Below are positions 1 to 8,610 of a stretch of 32,781 bases of DNA, piece by piece. The translations under genes and the position numbers were made by a program. Under the pieces are notes generated by a model. The model worked only from the letters and a program-made list of their open reading frames with translations, did not search any database and was not told the origin of the DNA. This DNA is from an uncultured Reyranella sp. (GTDB lineage: Bacteria; Pseudomonadota; Alphaproteobacteria; Reyranellales; Reyranellaceae). Every line of letters begins with the position of its first letter. Within the stretch, counting starts at the first letter, position 1. The stretch lies in NCBI GenBank assembly GCA_937919085.1, contig CALFRN010000031.1, positions 1-32,781 of the forward strand. The letters run 5' to 3'.

Positions 1-132
1 CCTTCGCAGCCTCGGTCTTTGCAGCTTCAGCCTTTTCAGCTTCGGCTTTCGCGGCCTCAGCCTTTGCGGCCTCAGCCTTCGCAGCCTCGGTCTTTGCAGC
101 TTCAGCCTTTTCAGCTTCGGCTTTCGCGGCTT
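1..132. repeat. 75-bp direct repeat made of 15-bp units, coding a Lys-Ala-Glu helix
   Basis: Bases 1-54 recur almost perfectly at 76-129, so the period is 75 bp. On the minus strand each period encodes 25 residues, made of five 5-residue units of the type AKAEA, EKAEA and AKTEA. The repeat reaches the left edge, so the true copy number is unknown. Such charged Ala-rich repeats form long single helices or coiled coils and are prone to copy-number change by slippage. Confidence 0.85.
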
Positions 133-1438
133 CAGCTTTCGACGGTGGCGGCAGTGGCGAGTTCGCCACCACGTCGCGCTCGGCGAGCGCTTCTTTCAGT
201 GCCGCGTACACCTCCTTGGTTGGTTCGCCGGTCTCGCGCGCGCCGATGCTGCGCTGGAAGGCGCGGATTGCCGCGCGGGTCACCGGGCCGATCACCCCAT
301 CGGGCTTGTCGCGTAGGTACTTGAGATCGACCAGCAATTTCTGGATGGCGCGAATCTGATCGTTGACGGCTTTGGGCCAATCCGGGGGATCGGTATCGCC
401 TGGTGACGGCGGCGAGGAGGGAGGCGGCGGTGCCGTGGCGGTCTCGGCTGCCGCCGGGTCTTTGGATGGCGGTTCGGGCGGGGACAGCGCTTCGACGATG
501 AGTTTGAACTCGCTTTGGCCGATTTTCTGGGCGCGCTCCAGCTCGGGCGGCGTCATTATTCTCTGAAGCGTCTCGGCGCGTTGGGCCGCGGTCTTCGCAA
601 GTGCCGATTCGGCCCCGCGGTTGGTCTGACGTTCGAATTCCGCGGCGATCGCGAACCACGCCAACGCCATTGCCGAATCCTTCGGTGCCGCGTCGCCGCG
701 TTCGTGGATATCGCCCAGCGTGAACATCGAAGCGGCCATGCCCTGGCGGGCCGCAGAGCGCAGAAGCTCAACGGCTTCCTTGCCGTCGCGAGCCGCGCCT
801 TTGCCGTCGCGCAGCAGCAGGGCGAGGTTATGCTTGGCCACCGGCAGGTTGGCGTCGACTGCCTTGCGGTACCATTCGATGGCGCGTGTTGAGTCGCGCT
901 CGACGACGAAACCGCGTTCATACATCACCGCAACATTGAACGCCGACTGCGCCGAGCCGAGCTGGGCCGCACGCAACAGCCAACCGGCCCCGGCTTGCTG
1001 GTCTTTGGTCACGCCGGCGCCCTGGATCAGGCGGCGCGCCAGATCCTCCATGGCAGGGATTTCGTTGGCATTGGCCTTGGCGCGAAGTTCGTCGATCGGC
1101 ATCGCTGCCCAATCGGCAGGCTTGGAGGGCTCGGAAGCCGACGGCGAGGCGGTCGGCGGGTCGGCCTTGTCGGTGGGTTCAGGCGGCGTGGACGGTTGCG
1201 CTGCGGCGATCGACGCTGCGGGCGTGGCCGCCGACCGCGGCGTTTCGACCGCGGCAGGCTTCGCTTTGTCCGCCGTGGCGACCTTGGGCAGCTCCGACGC
1301 AGGTGGCTTTGTCAGCCACGCGCCCGTCGCCGTGGCGGCAACCACCAGGATCGCAATCCCAGCCAGAAGGGCTGGTCGCTTCACCCGTGGCAGCAGCCCG
1401 GCTGCAAGCGGTCTGGGCTCGTTGAGCTTGCCGGTCAT
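1..1438 (-). CDS. Sel1-repeat, peptidoglycan-binding membrane protein with KAE-repeat tail (3' end outside window)
   Basis: This frame stays open from the ATG at 1438-1436 to the window edge, giving 479 residues without a stop. Residues about 20-43 are a single hydrophobic segment (inner-membrane anchor). A Pro/Ala/Ser-rich linker follows, then about four Sel1/TPR-like helical repeats (about 115-285, with units such as AIEWYRKAV and FTLGDIHERG). Residues about 350-416 form a PG_binding_1-like domain (IRAIQKLLVDLKYL, then PDGVIGPVTRAAIRAFQ). From about 432 the chain is a run of five-residue Lys-Ala-Glu units. The start overlaps the stop of the heme A synthase gene (ATGA, 1438-1435), so the two are probably translationally coupled. 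Most of the chain is predicted periplasmic; the role (envelope scaffold or cell-wall sensing) is inference. The C-terminus is not visible. Confidence 0.82.
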   Translation of the reverse strand, partial: MTGKLNEPRPLAAGLLPRVKRPALLAGIAILVVAATATGAWLTKPPASELPKVATADKAKPAAVETPRSAATPAASIAAAQPSTPPEPTDKADPPTASPSASEPSKPADWAAMPIDELRAKANANEIPAMEDLARRLIQGAGVTKDQQAGAGWLLRAAQLGSAQSAFNVAVMYERGFVVERDSTRAIEWYRKAVDANLPVAKHNLALLLRDGKGAARDGKEAVELLRSAARQGMAASMFTLGDIHERGDAAPKDSAMALAWFAIAAEFERQTNRGAESALAKTAAQRAETLQRIMTPPELERAQKIGQSEFKLIVEALSPPEPPSKDPAAAETATAPPPPSSPPSPGDTDPPDWPKAVNDQIRAIQKLLVDLKYLRDKPDGVIGPVTRAAIRAFQRSIGARETGEPTKEVYAALKEALAERDVVANSPLPPPSKAEAAKAEAEKAEAAKTEAAKAEAAKAEAAKAEAEKAEAAKTEAAK

Positions 1439-2502
1439 TCTCCAACCATAGCCGAGACCGGGCGTTGACGAGAAGGCATCGCGCGATTCCGCACCACGAT
1501 CAGGGTTGTCAACAACAGCACCGCCCCCACCTGGTGCAGCGTGGCGAGGCCAACATTGATTCCACTCAGAATCGTGGCGATTCCGAGGCCGAACTGCACG
1601 ACCGCCATCGCAGCGGCGGCCATCATCTCCGGGCGGCGTACCAGCCATGTCAGTGTCAGCACGCCAAGCACCAAGAGCTTGGCGAGCCAGCGATGCATGA
1701 ACTGGATCGTCGTGCCGTTCTCGAAGAGATTGATCCAGCCCGGGGAGAGGTCGAACAGACCGGGGGGAATCCAGTGGCCCGACATGGTCGGAAAGGTGTT
1801 GTGTGACACTCCGGCGCGCAGACCAGCCATCAGCGCCCCCCAGGTGAGCACGACGAACAGAAAGCCGATCAGGGCCGTCGCGGCGCGCCGGGTCCTGGCG
1901 TCATCTCGTCGCGCCGCCTGCGGCCCGAGTTCGAGGATCAGCCATACCGTGTAGGCATAGAGTGCAACCGCGAGCAGAAGATGGGCGGCGAGGCGGTAGT
2001 GGCTGACCGCGGGACGATCGACCAGGCCCGACGCGACCATCGCCCAGCCCAATGCGCCTTGCAGACCACCTAGCACCAGCAGCGCCAGCAGCCGGGGCTT
2101 GAGGTGCGGAGTCAGCCGGCCGCGCCACCAGAACCACGCGAGGGGCAATGCGAAGGCGATACCGATCAGCCGGCCCCACAGGCGGTGCACATACTCCAGC
2201 CAGAAGATTTCCCTGAATTCGGCGACGCTGAAGCCACGATTGATCAATCTTCCCTGCGGTGAGGAAAGATACTTCTGCAGCTCGGCCTGCCATGCTGCAT
2301 CGGAAAGCGGCGGCAGCCAGCCAGTGACCGGTTTCCATTCCACCATCGACAGGCCGGACTCGGTCAGACGCGTCAGCGCACCGATGGCGATCATGAAAAA
2401 TATCATGGCGGCAACGACGATCAGCCAGTTGCGCACGGAGGCGGGAGCGGGTTGCATGGATGTCGGACCATGCGCGAAGCGAGGGGCTCCGTCATCAGGC
2501 AT
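1435..2502 (-). CDS. ctaA: Heme A synthase (COX15/CtaA family)
   Basis: This integral membrane protein converts heme O to heme A for cytochrome c oxidase. The N-terminal segment matches COX15 closely: a first transmembrane helix followed by GALTRLTESGLSMVEWKP, then TGWLPPL. Further on are EYVHRLWGR with the conserved His, SHYRLAAHLL, and FMHRWLAKL and TLHQVGAV with the later heme-ligand histidines. About eight helices are visible. The open frame extends to 2604, but that would run into the divergent flavoprotein gene. I chose ATG 2502 (355 aa); ATG 2457 (340 aa) is nearly as good, and neither has a strong Shine-Dalgarno. The stop overlaps the start of the Sel1-repeat gene. No other cytochrome-oxidase genes are present. 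Confidence 0.93.
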   Translation of the reverse strand: MPDDGAPRFAHGPTSMQPAPASVRNWLIVVAAMIFFMIAIGALTRLTESGLSMVEWKPVTGWLPPLSDAAWQAELQKYLSSPQGRLINRGFSVAEFREIFWLEYVHRLWGRLIGIAFALPLAWFWWRGRLTPHLKPRLLALLVLGGLQGALGWAMVASGLVDRPAVSHYRLAAHLLLAVALYAYTVWLILELGPQAARRDDARTRRAATALIGFLFVVLTWGALMAGLRAGVSHNTFPTMSGHWIPPGLFDLSPGWINLFENGTTIQFMHRWLAKLLVLGVLTLTWLVRRPEMMAAAAMAVVQFGLGIATILSGINVGLATLHQVGAVLLLTTLIVVRNRAMPSRQRPVSAMVGE

Positions 2503-2597
2503 AAATGTCGCGAACGCCAAGCACGTGTTGCACTTCCCCGTCGCCCCCGTTAATCGGTTCGCATACGAACGAATTACCCCTCGCTTCATCTGGATAT

Positions 2598-5500
2598 ATG
2601 GCAATGAACGCGCCTCGGCTGGCCCCTTCGCTCACCCACGGGCTCAGCTTCAACGATCTTTATGACCGCAACGGCCTCGGCCGCCTCGACGCCGCATTCG
2701 TCGCCTGGCTGCAGGGTGTCGACGCCGGCCTTCATGCTCGGCTGATGGCAGCGCGGGCGACGCCGGACCAGCTCGCAGCCAAGGACGAATCGAATCTGCT
2801 GATCGAGATGGCGCGGCCGCTCGAGGATTTCGTCGGCGCCCTGTTCGGCGTGGCGACACCGGTGGCGAAGCTGCGCGGTCGGCATAGCCGACTGGCGCCG
2901 CTCTACGACTGCAAGCGCTTGTTCGTGCAGCGCTACGTCACGCGCGCCATCAAGCCCGATGCAGCAGCGGCGTTGGATGGCGACAGCGTCACGGCGGCGG
3001 TCGCGGCGTACGTCGACTTTGCGGCGCTGGCGGCCGGGAAGCTGGAGGATGGCGAGCTCGCGTTCGCCCTTGCTGTCCGTGAACTCGTCGGTGCGGAGTT
3101 CAAGGTCGAAACGCCGACCCCCGAGATCGAGGCTCTCACCCGCTACGCTGCCTGGGCGTTGTACAATCCCGATGGCAGGAAGCGTCACCGTGACGGTCCA
3201 CTGTTCAAGGTTCCGCACAAACTCGATCCCGAACATCTCGTGCCGATCGAGACGGAGATCGTCGACGGTGTCACGCGCATGAAACTGCCGAGGCCGCTGC
3301 TGCGTCATCGCGAGGGTTTTGCGCTGACCGACGACGGCTTTGACCTGGTCCACGCGCTCGACCACGCCAACTACTGCATCTGGTGCCACAACCAGGGCAA
3401 GGACAGCTGCTCGCGCGGTCTGAAGGACCGCAAGACCGGCGCCTTCCAGAAGTCGCCGTTCGGCGTGACCTTGGCAGGCTGCCCGCTCGAGGAAAAGATC
3501 TCGGAGATGAACCTGCTGAAGAGCGAGGGTTTCTCCATTGGCGCGCTGGCCATGGCGGTCGTCGACAATCCACTGGTCGCGGCCACCGGGCACCGCATCT
3601 GCAACGACTGCATGAAGGCCTGCATCTACCAGAAGCAGGAGCCGGTCGACATCCCGCAGATCGAGACCCGCACCTTGAAGGACGTGCTCGATCTGCCGTG
3701 GGGCTTCGAAATCTACTCGTTGCTGACGCGCTGGAACCCGCTCAACCTGCGCCGTCCGGTCCCACGGCCTGCGACCGGCCGTACCGTGCTGGTGGTGGGC
3801 CTCGGGCCGGCCGGCTTCAATCTTTCTCATCACCTGATGAACGACGGCCACACCGTGGTGGCCATCGACGGGCTCAAGATCGAGCCGCTGCCGCCGGAGC
3901 AGTCCGGCGTTCTGGCCGATGGCGCTCGCGTGCCGTTCACGGCTGTCCAGGATATCGCAAGCCTTCGCGAGGATCTTGGCGCCCGCGCGATGGCGGGTTT
4001 CGGCGGTGTTGCCGAGTACGGCATCACCGTGCGCTGGGACAAGAACTACCTGAAGATGGTTCGGTTGCTGCTGGAGCGCCGCGACCAGTTCTCGATGTTC
4101 GGCGGCGTGCGCTTTGGCGGCACGGTGACGGTCGAGAGCGCCTTCGCCATGGGCTTCGATCACGTGGCGCTTTGCGCCGGCGCCGGCAAGCCTACCGTCC
4201 TCGACCTGCCCAACGGGCTGGCGCGCGGCGTGCGCGCGGCATCGGACTTCCTGATGGCGCTGCAGCTCACGGGTGCCGCCAAGAAGGAGTCGATCGCCAA
4301 TCTGCAGATCCGCCTGCCTGTGATCGTGATCGGTGGCGGGCTGACCGGCATCGATACCGCCACTGAATCGCTCGCCTACTATCCGCTTCAGGTCGAGAAG
4401 TTTTTGGCGCGGCACGAGACGCTGGTCGCCGAGCGCGGCGAGGCGGCGGTGAGCGCTGCATGGAACGATGAGGAACGCGGAATCGCGGTGGAGTTCCTGG
4501 ATCATGCCCGGGCCATCCGTGCCGAACGCGACCGGGCGGCGCGTGAGGGCGGCCAACCCGACATCGCTGGGCTTGTGAACGGCTGGGGGGGTGTCTCGCT
4601 CGTCTATCGCCGCCGCCTGGTCGATTCGCCATCTTACACGCTGAACCACGAGGAAGTGTTCAAGGCGCTGGAGGAGGACATCCGCTTCGTCGAAGGCCTC
4701 TCGCCGGTCGCCGTCGAGGTCGATGCCAACGGCCATGCCTCTGCCTTGAAGGTCGCGGGCGAGCAGAGCGGCGCCAAGGTCGAAGCGACGCTGCCGGCGC
4801 GTACCATCCTGGTGGCGGCGGGCACGCAGCCCAACACGGTGCTGGCGCGGGAAGACGCGACGCACGCCTTCATCGACGGCAAGTATTTCCGCGCGCTCGA
4901 CGAGGAGGGCAACGTCGCCACGCCCGAGCGCGTCTGCAAGCCCGCCGATGTACGCGTGCTGATGTATCGCCACAACGACGGCCGCGGCATGTCGTTCTTC
5001 GGCGACCTGCATCCCTCGTTCGCGGGCAACGTCGTGAAGGCGATGGGTGGCGCCAAGCAGGGCTATCCAGTGCTGACCCGGACGATGGACAGGCTTGAGG
5101 CGCCGAAGCGGTCGCCCGAAGCGATCCTGGCCGAGGCCAACCGCGACTGGCGCGCGAAAGTCGTGCGCGTCGACCGACTGACGCCCACCATCGTCGAGGT
5201 CATCGTCGAGGCGCCGGCTGCCGCCCGCAACTTCGAGCCCGGCCAGTTCTACCGCCTGCAGAATTACGAGGCGCGCTCGAAGAACGTGGATGGCACGCTG
5301 CTCACCATGGAAGGCCTGGCGCTGACCGGGGCCTGGGTCGACAAGGACAAGGGCCTCCTGTCGCTGATCACGCTGGAGATGGGCGGTTCGTCCGACCTTT
5401 GCGTGCTGCTCGAGCCCGGCGAGCCGGTGATCGTGATGGGGCCGACTGGTGCGCCGACCGAGATCGAGCCGGGCGAGACCGTCGTGCTGGCCGGCGGTGG

Positions 5501-6119
5501 CCTGGGCAATGCCGTGCTGTTCTCGATTGGCCAGGCGTTCCGCAAGGCCGGCAGCAAGGTGCTCTACTTCGCGGGCTACAAGAAGGTGAGCGACCGCTAC
5601 AAGGTGGAAGAGATCGAGGCCGCGGCCGACGTCGTCGTCTGGAGCTGCGACGAGGCGCCGGGATTCTCAGTCGACCGGCCGCAGGACAAGGCGGTCGTCA
5701 CCAACATCGTGGAGGCGATGCGCCAGTACGCCTCGGGCGAGCTCGGCCCGCAGCCGATCCCTTTCAGCGAAGCCGACCGTATCGTGGCCATCGGCTCCGA
5801 CGGCATGATGAATGCCGTGCGTCTGGCGCGTCACGGCGTGCTGAAGCCCTACCTCAAGGCCCAGCATCGTGCGCTGGGATCGATCAATTCGCCCATGCAA
5901 TGCATGATGAAGGAGATCTGCGCCCAGTGCCTGCAGCTCCACAGGGATCCGGTGACAGGCAAGGAGACGGTCGTGTTCTCCTGCTTCAACCAGGACCAGG
6001 AACTCGACCGTGTCGACTTCGCCAGCCTGCGCCAGCGGCTGCGTCAGAACGGCGTGCAGGAGAAGATCGGCGCGCTCTGGATCGACCGGTCGCTCCGGAA
6101 GCTTGGCGCGCGCGGTTAG
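2598..6119 (+). CDS. Large iron-sulfur flavoprotein: GltD-like oxidoreductase joined to PyrK/FNR-like reductase
   Basis: The product is 1173 aa from ATG 2598; ATG 2604 is the alternative and GGA at 2592-2594 suits it better. Residues about 1-250 have no fold I recognise. A Cys-rich GltD-like part follows (Cys260, 263, 271, 295 in GCPLEEKI, and Cys335, 338, 342), as in Fe-S N-termini of glutamate synthase small subunits. An FAD-type GLGPAG (401-406) and a second dinucleotide site GGGLTG (579-584) follow. The C-terminal third looks like a ferredoxin-reductase/PyrK module: FEPGQFYRLQ, NAD-site GGGLG (966-970), and Cys1102, 1108, 1111 and 1129 as a likely 2Fe-2S ligand set. It probably moves electrons between NAD(P)H and an unknown partner in the cytosol. 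The substrate is unknown. It stands alone on its strand, and its stop overlaps the stop of the convergent MAPEG gene. Confidence 0.85.
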   Translation: MAMNAPRLAPSLTHGLSFNDLYDRNGLGRLDAAFVAWLQGVDAGLHARLMAARATPDQLAAKDESNLLIEMARPLEDFVGALFGVATPVAKLRGRHSRLAPLYDCKRLFVQRYVTRAIKPDAAAALDGDSVTAAVAAYVDFAALAAGKLEDGELAFALAVRELVGAEFKVETPTPEIEALTRYAAWALYNPDGRKRHRDGPLFKVPHKLDPEHLVPIETEIVDGVTRMKLPRPLLRHREGFALTDDGFDLVHALDHANYCIWCHNQGKDSCSRGLKDRKTGAFQKSPFGVTLAGCPLEEKISEMNLLKSEGFSIGALAMAVVDNPLVAATGHRICNDCMKACIYQKQEPVDIPQIETRTLKDVLDLPWGFEIYSLLTRWNPLNLRRPVPRPATGRTVLVVGLGPAGFNLSHHLMNDGHTVVAIDGLKIEPLPPEQSGVLADGARVPFTAVQDIASLREDLGARAMAGFGGVAEYGITVRWDKNYLKMVRLLLERRDQFSMFGGVRFGGTVTVESAFAMGFDHVALCAGAGKPTVLDLPNGLARGVRAASDFLMALQLTGAAKKESIANLQIRLPVIVIGGGLTGIDTATESLAYYPLQVEKFLARHETLVAERGEAAVSAAWNDEERGIAVEFLDHARAIRAERDRAAREGGQPDIAGLVNGWGGVSLVYRRRLVDSPSYTLNHEEVFKALEEDIRFVEGLSPVAVEVDANGHASALKVAGEQSGAKVEATLPARTILVAAGTQPNTVLAREDATHAFIDGKYFRALDEEGNVATPERVCKPADVRVLMYRHNDGRGMSFFGDLHPSFAGNVVKAMGGAKQGYPVLTRTMDRLEAPKRSPEAILAEANRDWRAKVVRVDRLTPTIVEVIVEAPAAARNFEPGQFYRLQNYEARSKNVDGTLLTMEGLALTGAWVDKDKGLLSLITLEMGGSSDLCVLLEPGEPVIVMGPTGAPTEIEPGETVVLAGGGLGNAVLFSIGQAFRKAGSKVLYFAGYKKVSDRYKVEEIEAAADVVVWSCDEAPGFSVDRPQDKAVVTNIVEAMRQYASGELGPQPIPFSEADRIVAIGSDGMMNAVRLARHGVLKPYLKAQHRALGSINSPMQCMMKEICAQCLQLHRDPVTGKETVVFSCFNQDQELDRVDFASLRQRLRQNGVQEKIGALWIDRSLRKLGARG

Positions 6120-6529
6120 GCGAAGACTTTCCGCGCCACGAGCACCAGCAGCGTGCCCGAGGCGACGACGATGGTCAGAAGCGTCAGGGTGATTCCGGCG
6201 GACCGGCCGGCGTTGATGTCGAGCGTGCTGGACAGACCGTAGGCGTGAGCGAGGCGGCTGATGATGAAGCCGGCGCCCAGGATGTGCACCAGCCAGCGTG
6301 GACCGCCGCAGATTTCGATCAGTGCCAGCAACACCAGCACCAGCGCCGCATACTCGGCGAAGTTTCCGAAGACGCGGGCCATTCGCCCCAACCGGTCGTC
6401 GCCGCCGTCGCCGATGCTTATGCGCGTCTGCATGCGCTGGCGGATCACCAGGCTCGCCAGCACCACGCACAGCAACCCGGTCAGGGCGGCGTAGAAGGCG
6501 GCGACAAAAGGCAGGGCAGGCGGTGCCAT
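6116..6529 (-). CDS. MAPEG-family membrane protein
   Basis: 137 aa with four predicted helices. MAPEG hallmarks are visible: a basic VIRQRMQTR segment after helix 1, then NFAEYAALVLVLLALIE in helix 2, then RLAHAYG. The family (membrane-associated proteins in eicosanoid and glutathione metabolism) contains glutathione-dependent transferases and many bacterial members of unknown substrate. The start has GGAG eight bases upstream (GGAGATTTCATC before ATG) and lies 11 bp after the methyltransferase stop, so it is probably the last gene of the MATE-methyltransferase-MAPEG group. Its TAA overlaps the TAG of the flavoprotein gene in the four bases 6116-6119. Confidence 0.88.
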   Translation of the reverse strand: MAPPALPFVAAFYAALTGLLCVVLASLVIRQRMQTRISIGDGGDDRLGRMARVFGNFAEYAALVLVLLALIEICGGPRWLVHILGAGFIISRLAHAYGLSSTLDINAGRSAGITLTLLTIVVASGTLLVLVARKVFA

Positions 6530-6540
6530 GATGAAATCTC

Positions 6541-7224
6541 CTACAGTGAGCGCACGAAGCGAAACAGCACCTTGTCCTGGCTGTAGTAACGGAGCTGGTC
6601 GACGATCTTTGGAAAGTAGTCGCTGCCCACCGTCACCGGCATGAAAGCGTCGAGTGCCAGCGGTTGCACCGAAACGGCGAAACCGGCCTCGGAGAAGATC
6701 GCGGCAACGCGATCGAGCGAATGGTCATAGACCGGGATCGACGAGGTCTCGGCAATCACCTTGCGCCAGCGCGGCCACACGGCACTGTCGGTATGGCAGC
6801 CCATGGCGGCGACATAGGCACCGCCGGGGCGAAGCGCGGCCTTGATGTCGGCGGCGTGGTCGGCGAGATCGGGCAGCAGGTAAAGCACTTCGTGGCTGAA
6901 GGCGAAATCGAAGGCACGACCGAGTTCGGCCGCGTGATCGGCCGCCTGGTATTCGATCGGCCGCTGACGTTTCAGCAACTGGGCGCGCGCCACCGATTCG
7001 CGGGCGATGTCGATGCCTACCCCCGCCTGGAATGGATGGCGATCGTACAGCATGCGCAGGAATCCGCCCTGGTTACAGCCATAGTCGAGTACCGTCGACT
7101 GGCTGAGATCGTCGAGGACGGAAACATCGATCATGCGTCGCCAGATCGGCGCATGCGCGGCGCCCATCGCTTCTTCTGCCGCCGGATTGCGGTTCCAGGT
7201 CGAGATCGTGCCGTTGCGCTGCAT
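6541..7224 (-). CDS. Class I SAM-dependent methyltransferase
   Basis: 227 aa. Motif I VLDYGCNQGG is at residues 45-54, followed by an acidic strand-2 end (GVGIDIA), AADHAAELG, then FDFAFSHEVLYLLPD and an LRPGGAYVAAM motif. This is the standard Rossmann methyltransferase order. The substrate cannot be read from sequence. The gene lies between a MATE transporter and a MAPEG protein on the same strand. Its GGGAGGG ribosome-binding site lies inside a perfect 11-bp hairpin (7225-7251) that abuts the ATG, so translation is probably coupled to termination on the MATE gene. Confidence 0.88.
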   Translation of the reverse strand: MQRNGTISTWNRNPAAEEAMGAAHAPIWRRMIDVSVLDDLSQSTVLDYGCNQGGFLRMLYDRHPFQAGVGIDIARESVARAQLLKRQRPIEYQAADHAAELGRAFDFAFSHEVLYLLPDLADHAADIKAALRPGGAYVAAMGCHTDSAVWPRWRKVIAETSSIPVYDHSLDRVAAIFSEAGFAVSVQPLALDAFMPVTVGSDYFPKIVDQLRYYSQDKVLFRFVRSL

Positions 7225-7251
7225 GCTTCCCTCCCGCGTGGGGAGGGAAGC
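7225..7251 (-). promoter_or_regulatory. Hairpin covering the methyltransferase Shine-Dalgarno
   Basis: Read on the minus strand, GCTTCCCTCCC, loop CACGC, then GGGAGGGAAGC, directly followed by the ATG at 7224. The stem is 11 perfect base pairs. The GGGAGGG ribosome-binding site forms its second arm and an anti-Shine-Dalgarno CCCTCCC the first. The hairpin starts at 7251, three bases after the tandem stops TGATAG of the MATE gene. No T-tract follows, so it is not an ordinary intrinsic terminator. Confidence 0.75.
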
Positions 7252-7254
7252 CTA

Positions 7255-8610
7255 TCATGTCCGGCCGCGCCAGGGATCGATCAGCAGCGGGCCGGCGATC
7301 AGCGTGCCAAAGGTGATCATGCCGACGGCGATAGCGACAAAGACTCCCTGTAGACCCCAGCCCAGAATCTCCACGGCGTACCAGCCGCCCAGTGTCGCGA
7401 CCAGCAGGCGGGCGATACCGGCCGCAAAAGGGGCCGTCATCCGGTTCGCTCCCTGGCTTGCAAACGACAGCGTCATGCCGACCCCGAACAAGCAATAGAA
7501 GGGCGCCACGCGGGTGACGTAGGCCACGGTTGCCGCGATCACGTCGGGGTCGCTGGTGAACAGTCGGGCCCAGCCTTCGGGCAGGAGCGCCACGACCCAA
7601 CCGAATGTGCCGATGCCGAGGCCCGCGACCAGACTGCCGATCCAGGCGGCTCGCACGGCGCGGCGCCAGTCATTGGCGCCGGCCGCGACGCCCACGATCG
7701 TGGTGAGGCCCGATCCAATTCCAAAGGCGAGCGGTACCAGCATGAACTCGAGGCGAACGCCGATGCCGTAACCTGCGAGGGCAGCGACGCCGAAGCCGCC
7801 CACAAGGCCGGTCACCAGCATGGCGGTCAGGTTGGCAGTGAAGGCGGAAAAGGAGGCGATGAGGCCAACCTTGAGAATGTCCCAGAACAGCCGGCCTTGC
7901 AGCGCGAGGCCTCCGAGGCCCGGCGTGAAGCCGAGCTTGCCGCACCACAGCGCTCGGGCCTGCAGGAGGGCGGAAACTGCCGATGTGACGAGCGAGGAGA
8001 GGGCGGGGCCGGCCATGCCGAGGCCCGGCCAGCCACCGATGCCAAGCGCCAACACGTAGGAGAGCGGCACCTGGGCCAGCGAGGACATCAGCATGTAGCG
8101 ACCGGGCGTGGCGGCATCGCCGCCGCCGCGCAGGAGGGCGGAGAGGAAGAAGTTGGCCCAGATCACGACCGCACCGGTGAACAGGATGTCGGAATAAGCG
8201 AGTGCGTGCTCGAGCGCGCGGCCGGTCCCGCCCAGCACACGGTAAAGCGCCGGCGCCACGGTCCAGGCCAGCAGCGTGAACAGCATCGAAAGCGCCGCGC
8301 CCAGAACCAGCGCATGCACCACCAGCGCCCGTGCGTCGTCGCGCCGGCCGGCGCCCAGAGTGCGGGCCATGGCAGCCGCCACGCCGCCGCCCATGCCGCC
8401 CGCGGCCATCATCGTCATCATCATCATGAGCGGAAAGACCAGCGCAAAGCCCGCCAGCGCCTCGGTGCCGAGCTTGCCGAAGATGAAGGTCTCGGCGATG
8501 GCGACGAAGGTTTGCGCGACCATCACGAGCGTGGTCGGCCCGGCGAGCTTGACTAGGCTCGATCCGATGGGCGCGGTCAGCAGCGGGTGGGCAAAGGCGG
8601 CTTGGGACAG
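7255..8610 (-). CDS. MATE-family multidrug/Na+ efflux transporter, probable CTG start
   Basis: 451 aa from 8610, with about 12 hydrophobic segments. The N-terminus from the CTG reads SLVKLAGPTTLVMVAQTFVA, then AETFIFGKLG, the normal beginning of MATE proteins; members export cationic drugs using Na+ or H+. The first usual start codon in frame is GTG 8526, which would cut off most of helix 1. No ATG, GTG or TTG lies upstream before the in-frame TAA. CTG at 8610-8608 has GGAG at 8621-8618 with a 7-base spacer, so I use it. The gene ends in tandem stops TGA TAG and is followed by methyltransferase and MAPEG genes. A perfect palindrome lies about 20 bp upstream. Confidence 0.85.
   Translation of the reverse strand: MSQAAFAHPLLTAPIGSSLVKLAGPTTLVMVAQTFVAIAETFIFGKLGTEALAGFALVFPLMMMMTMMAAGGMGGGVAAAMARTLGAGRRDDARALVVHALVLGAALSMLFTLLAWTVAPALYRVLGGTGRALEHALAYSDILFTGAVVIWANFFLSALLRGGGDAATPGRYMLMSSLAQVPLSYVLALGIGGWPGLGMAGPALSSLVTSAVSALLQARALWCGKLGFTPGLGGLALQGRLFWDILKVGLIASFSAFTANLTAMLVTGLVGGFGVAALAGYGIGVRLEFMLVPLAFGIGSGLTTIVGVAAGANDWRRAVRAAWIGSLVAGLGIGTFGWVVALLPEGWARLFTSDPDVIAATVAYVTRVAPFYCLFGVGMTLSFASQGANRMTAPFAAGIARLLVATLGGWYAVEILGWGLQGVFVAIAVGMITFGTLIAGPLLIDPWRGRT

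Noticed and set aside
1-132. Regular repeats resembling a CRISPR array
   Set aside because: The repeats have no unique spacers and lie in frame in the Sel1-repeat protein, coding Lys-Ala-Glu units.
2557-2570. GTTCG-CATA-CGAAC dyad in the ctaA/flavoprotein gap as a LexA box
   Set aside because: The arms are only five bases and the arrangement does not match the alphaproteobacterial GTTC-N7-GTTC direct repeat.
2586-5012. 808-codon minus-strand open frame
   Set aside because: It lies opposite the flavoprotein gene; its sequence is rich in Arg, His and Gln with no motifs. High-GC codon bias keeps antisense frames open.
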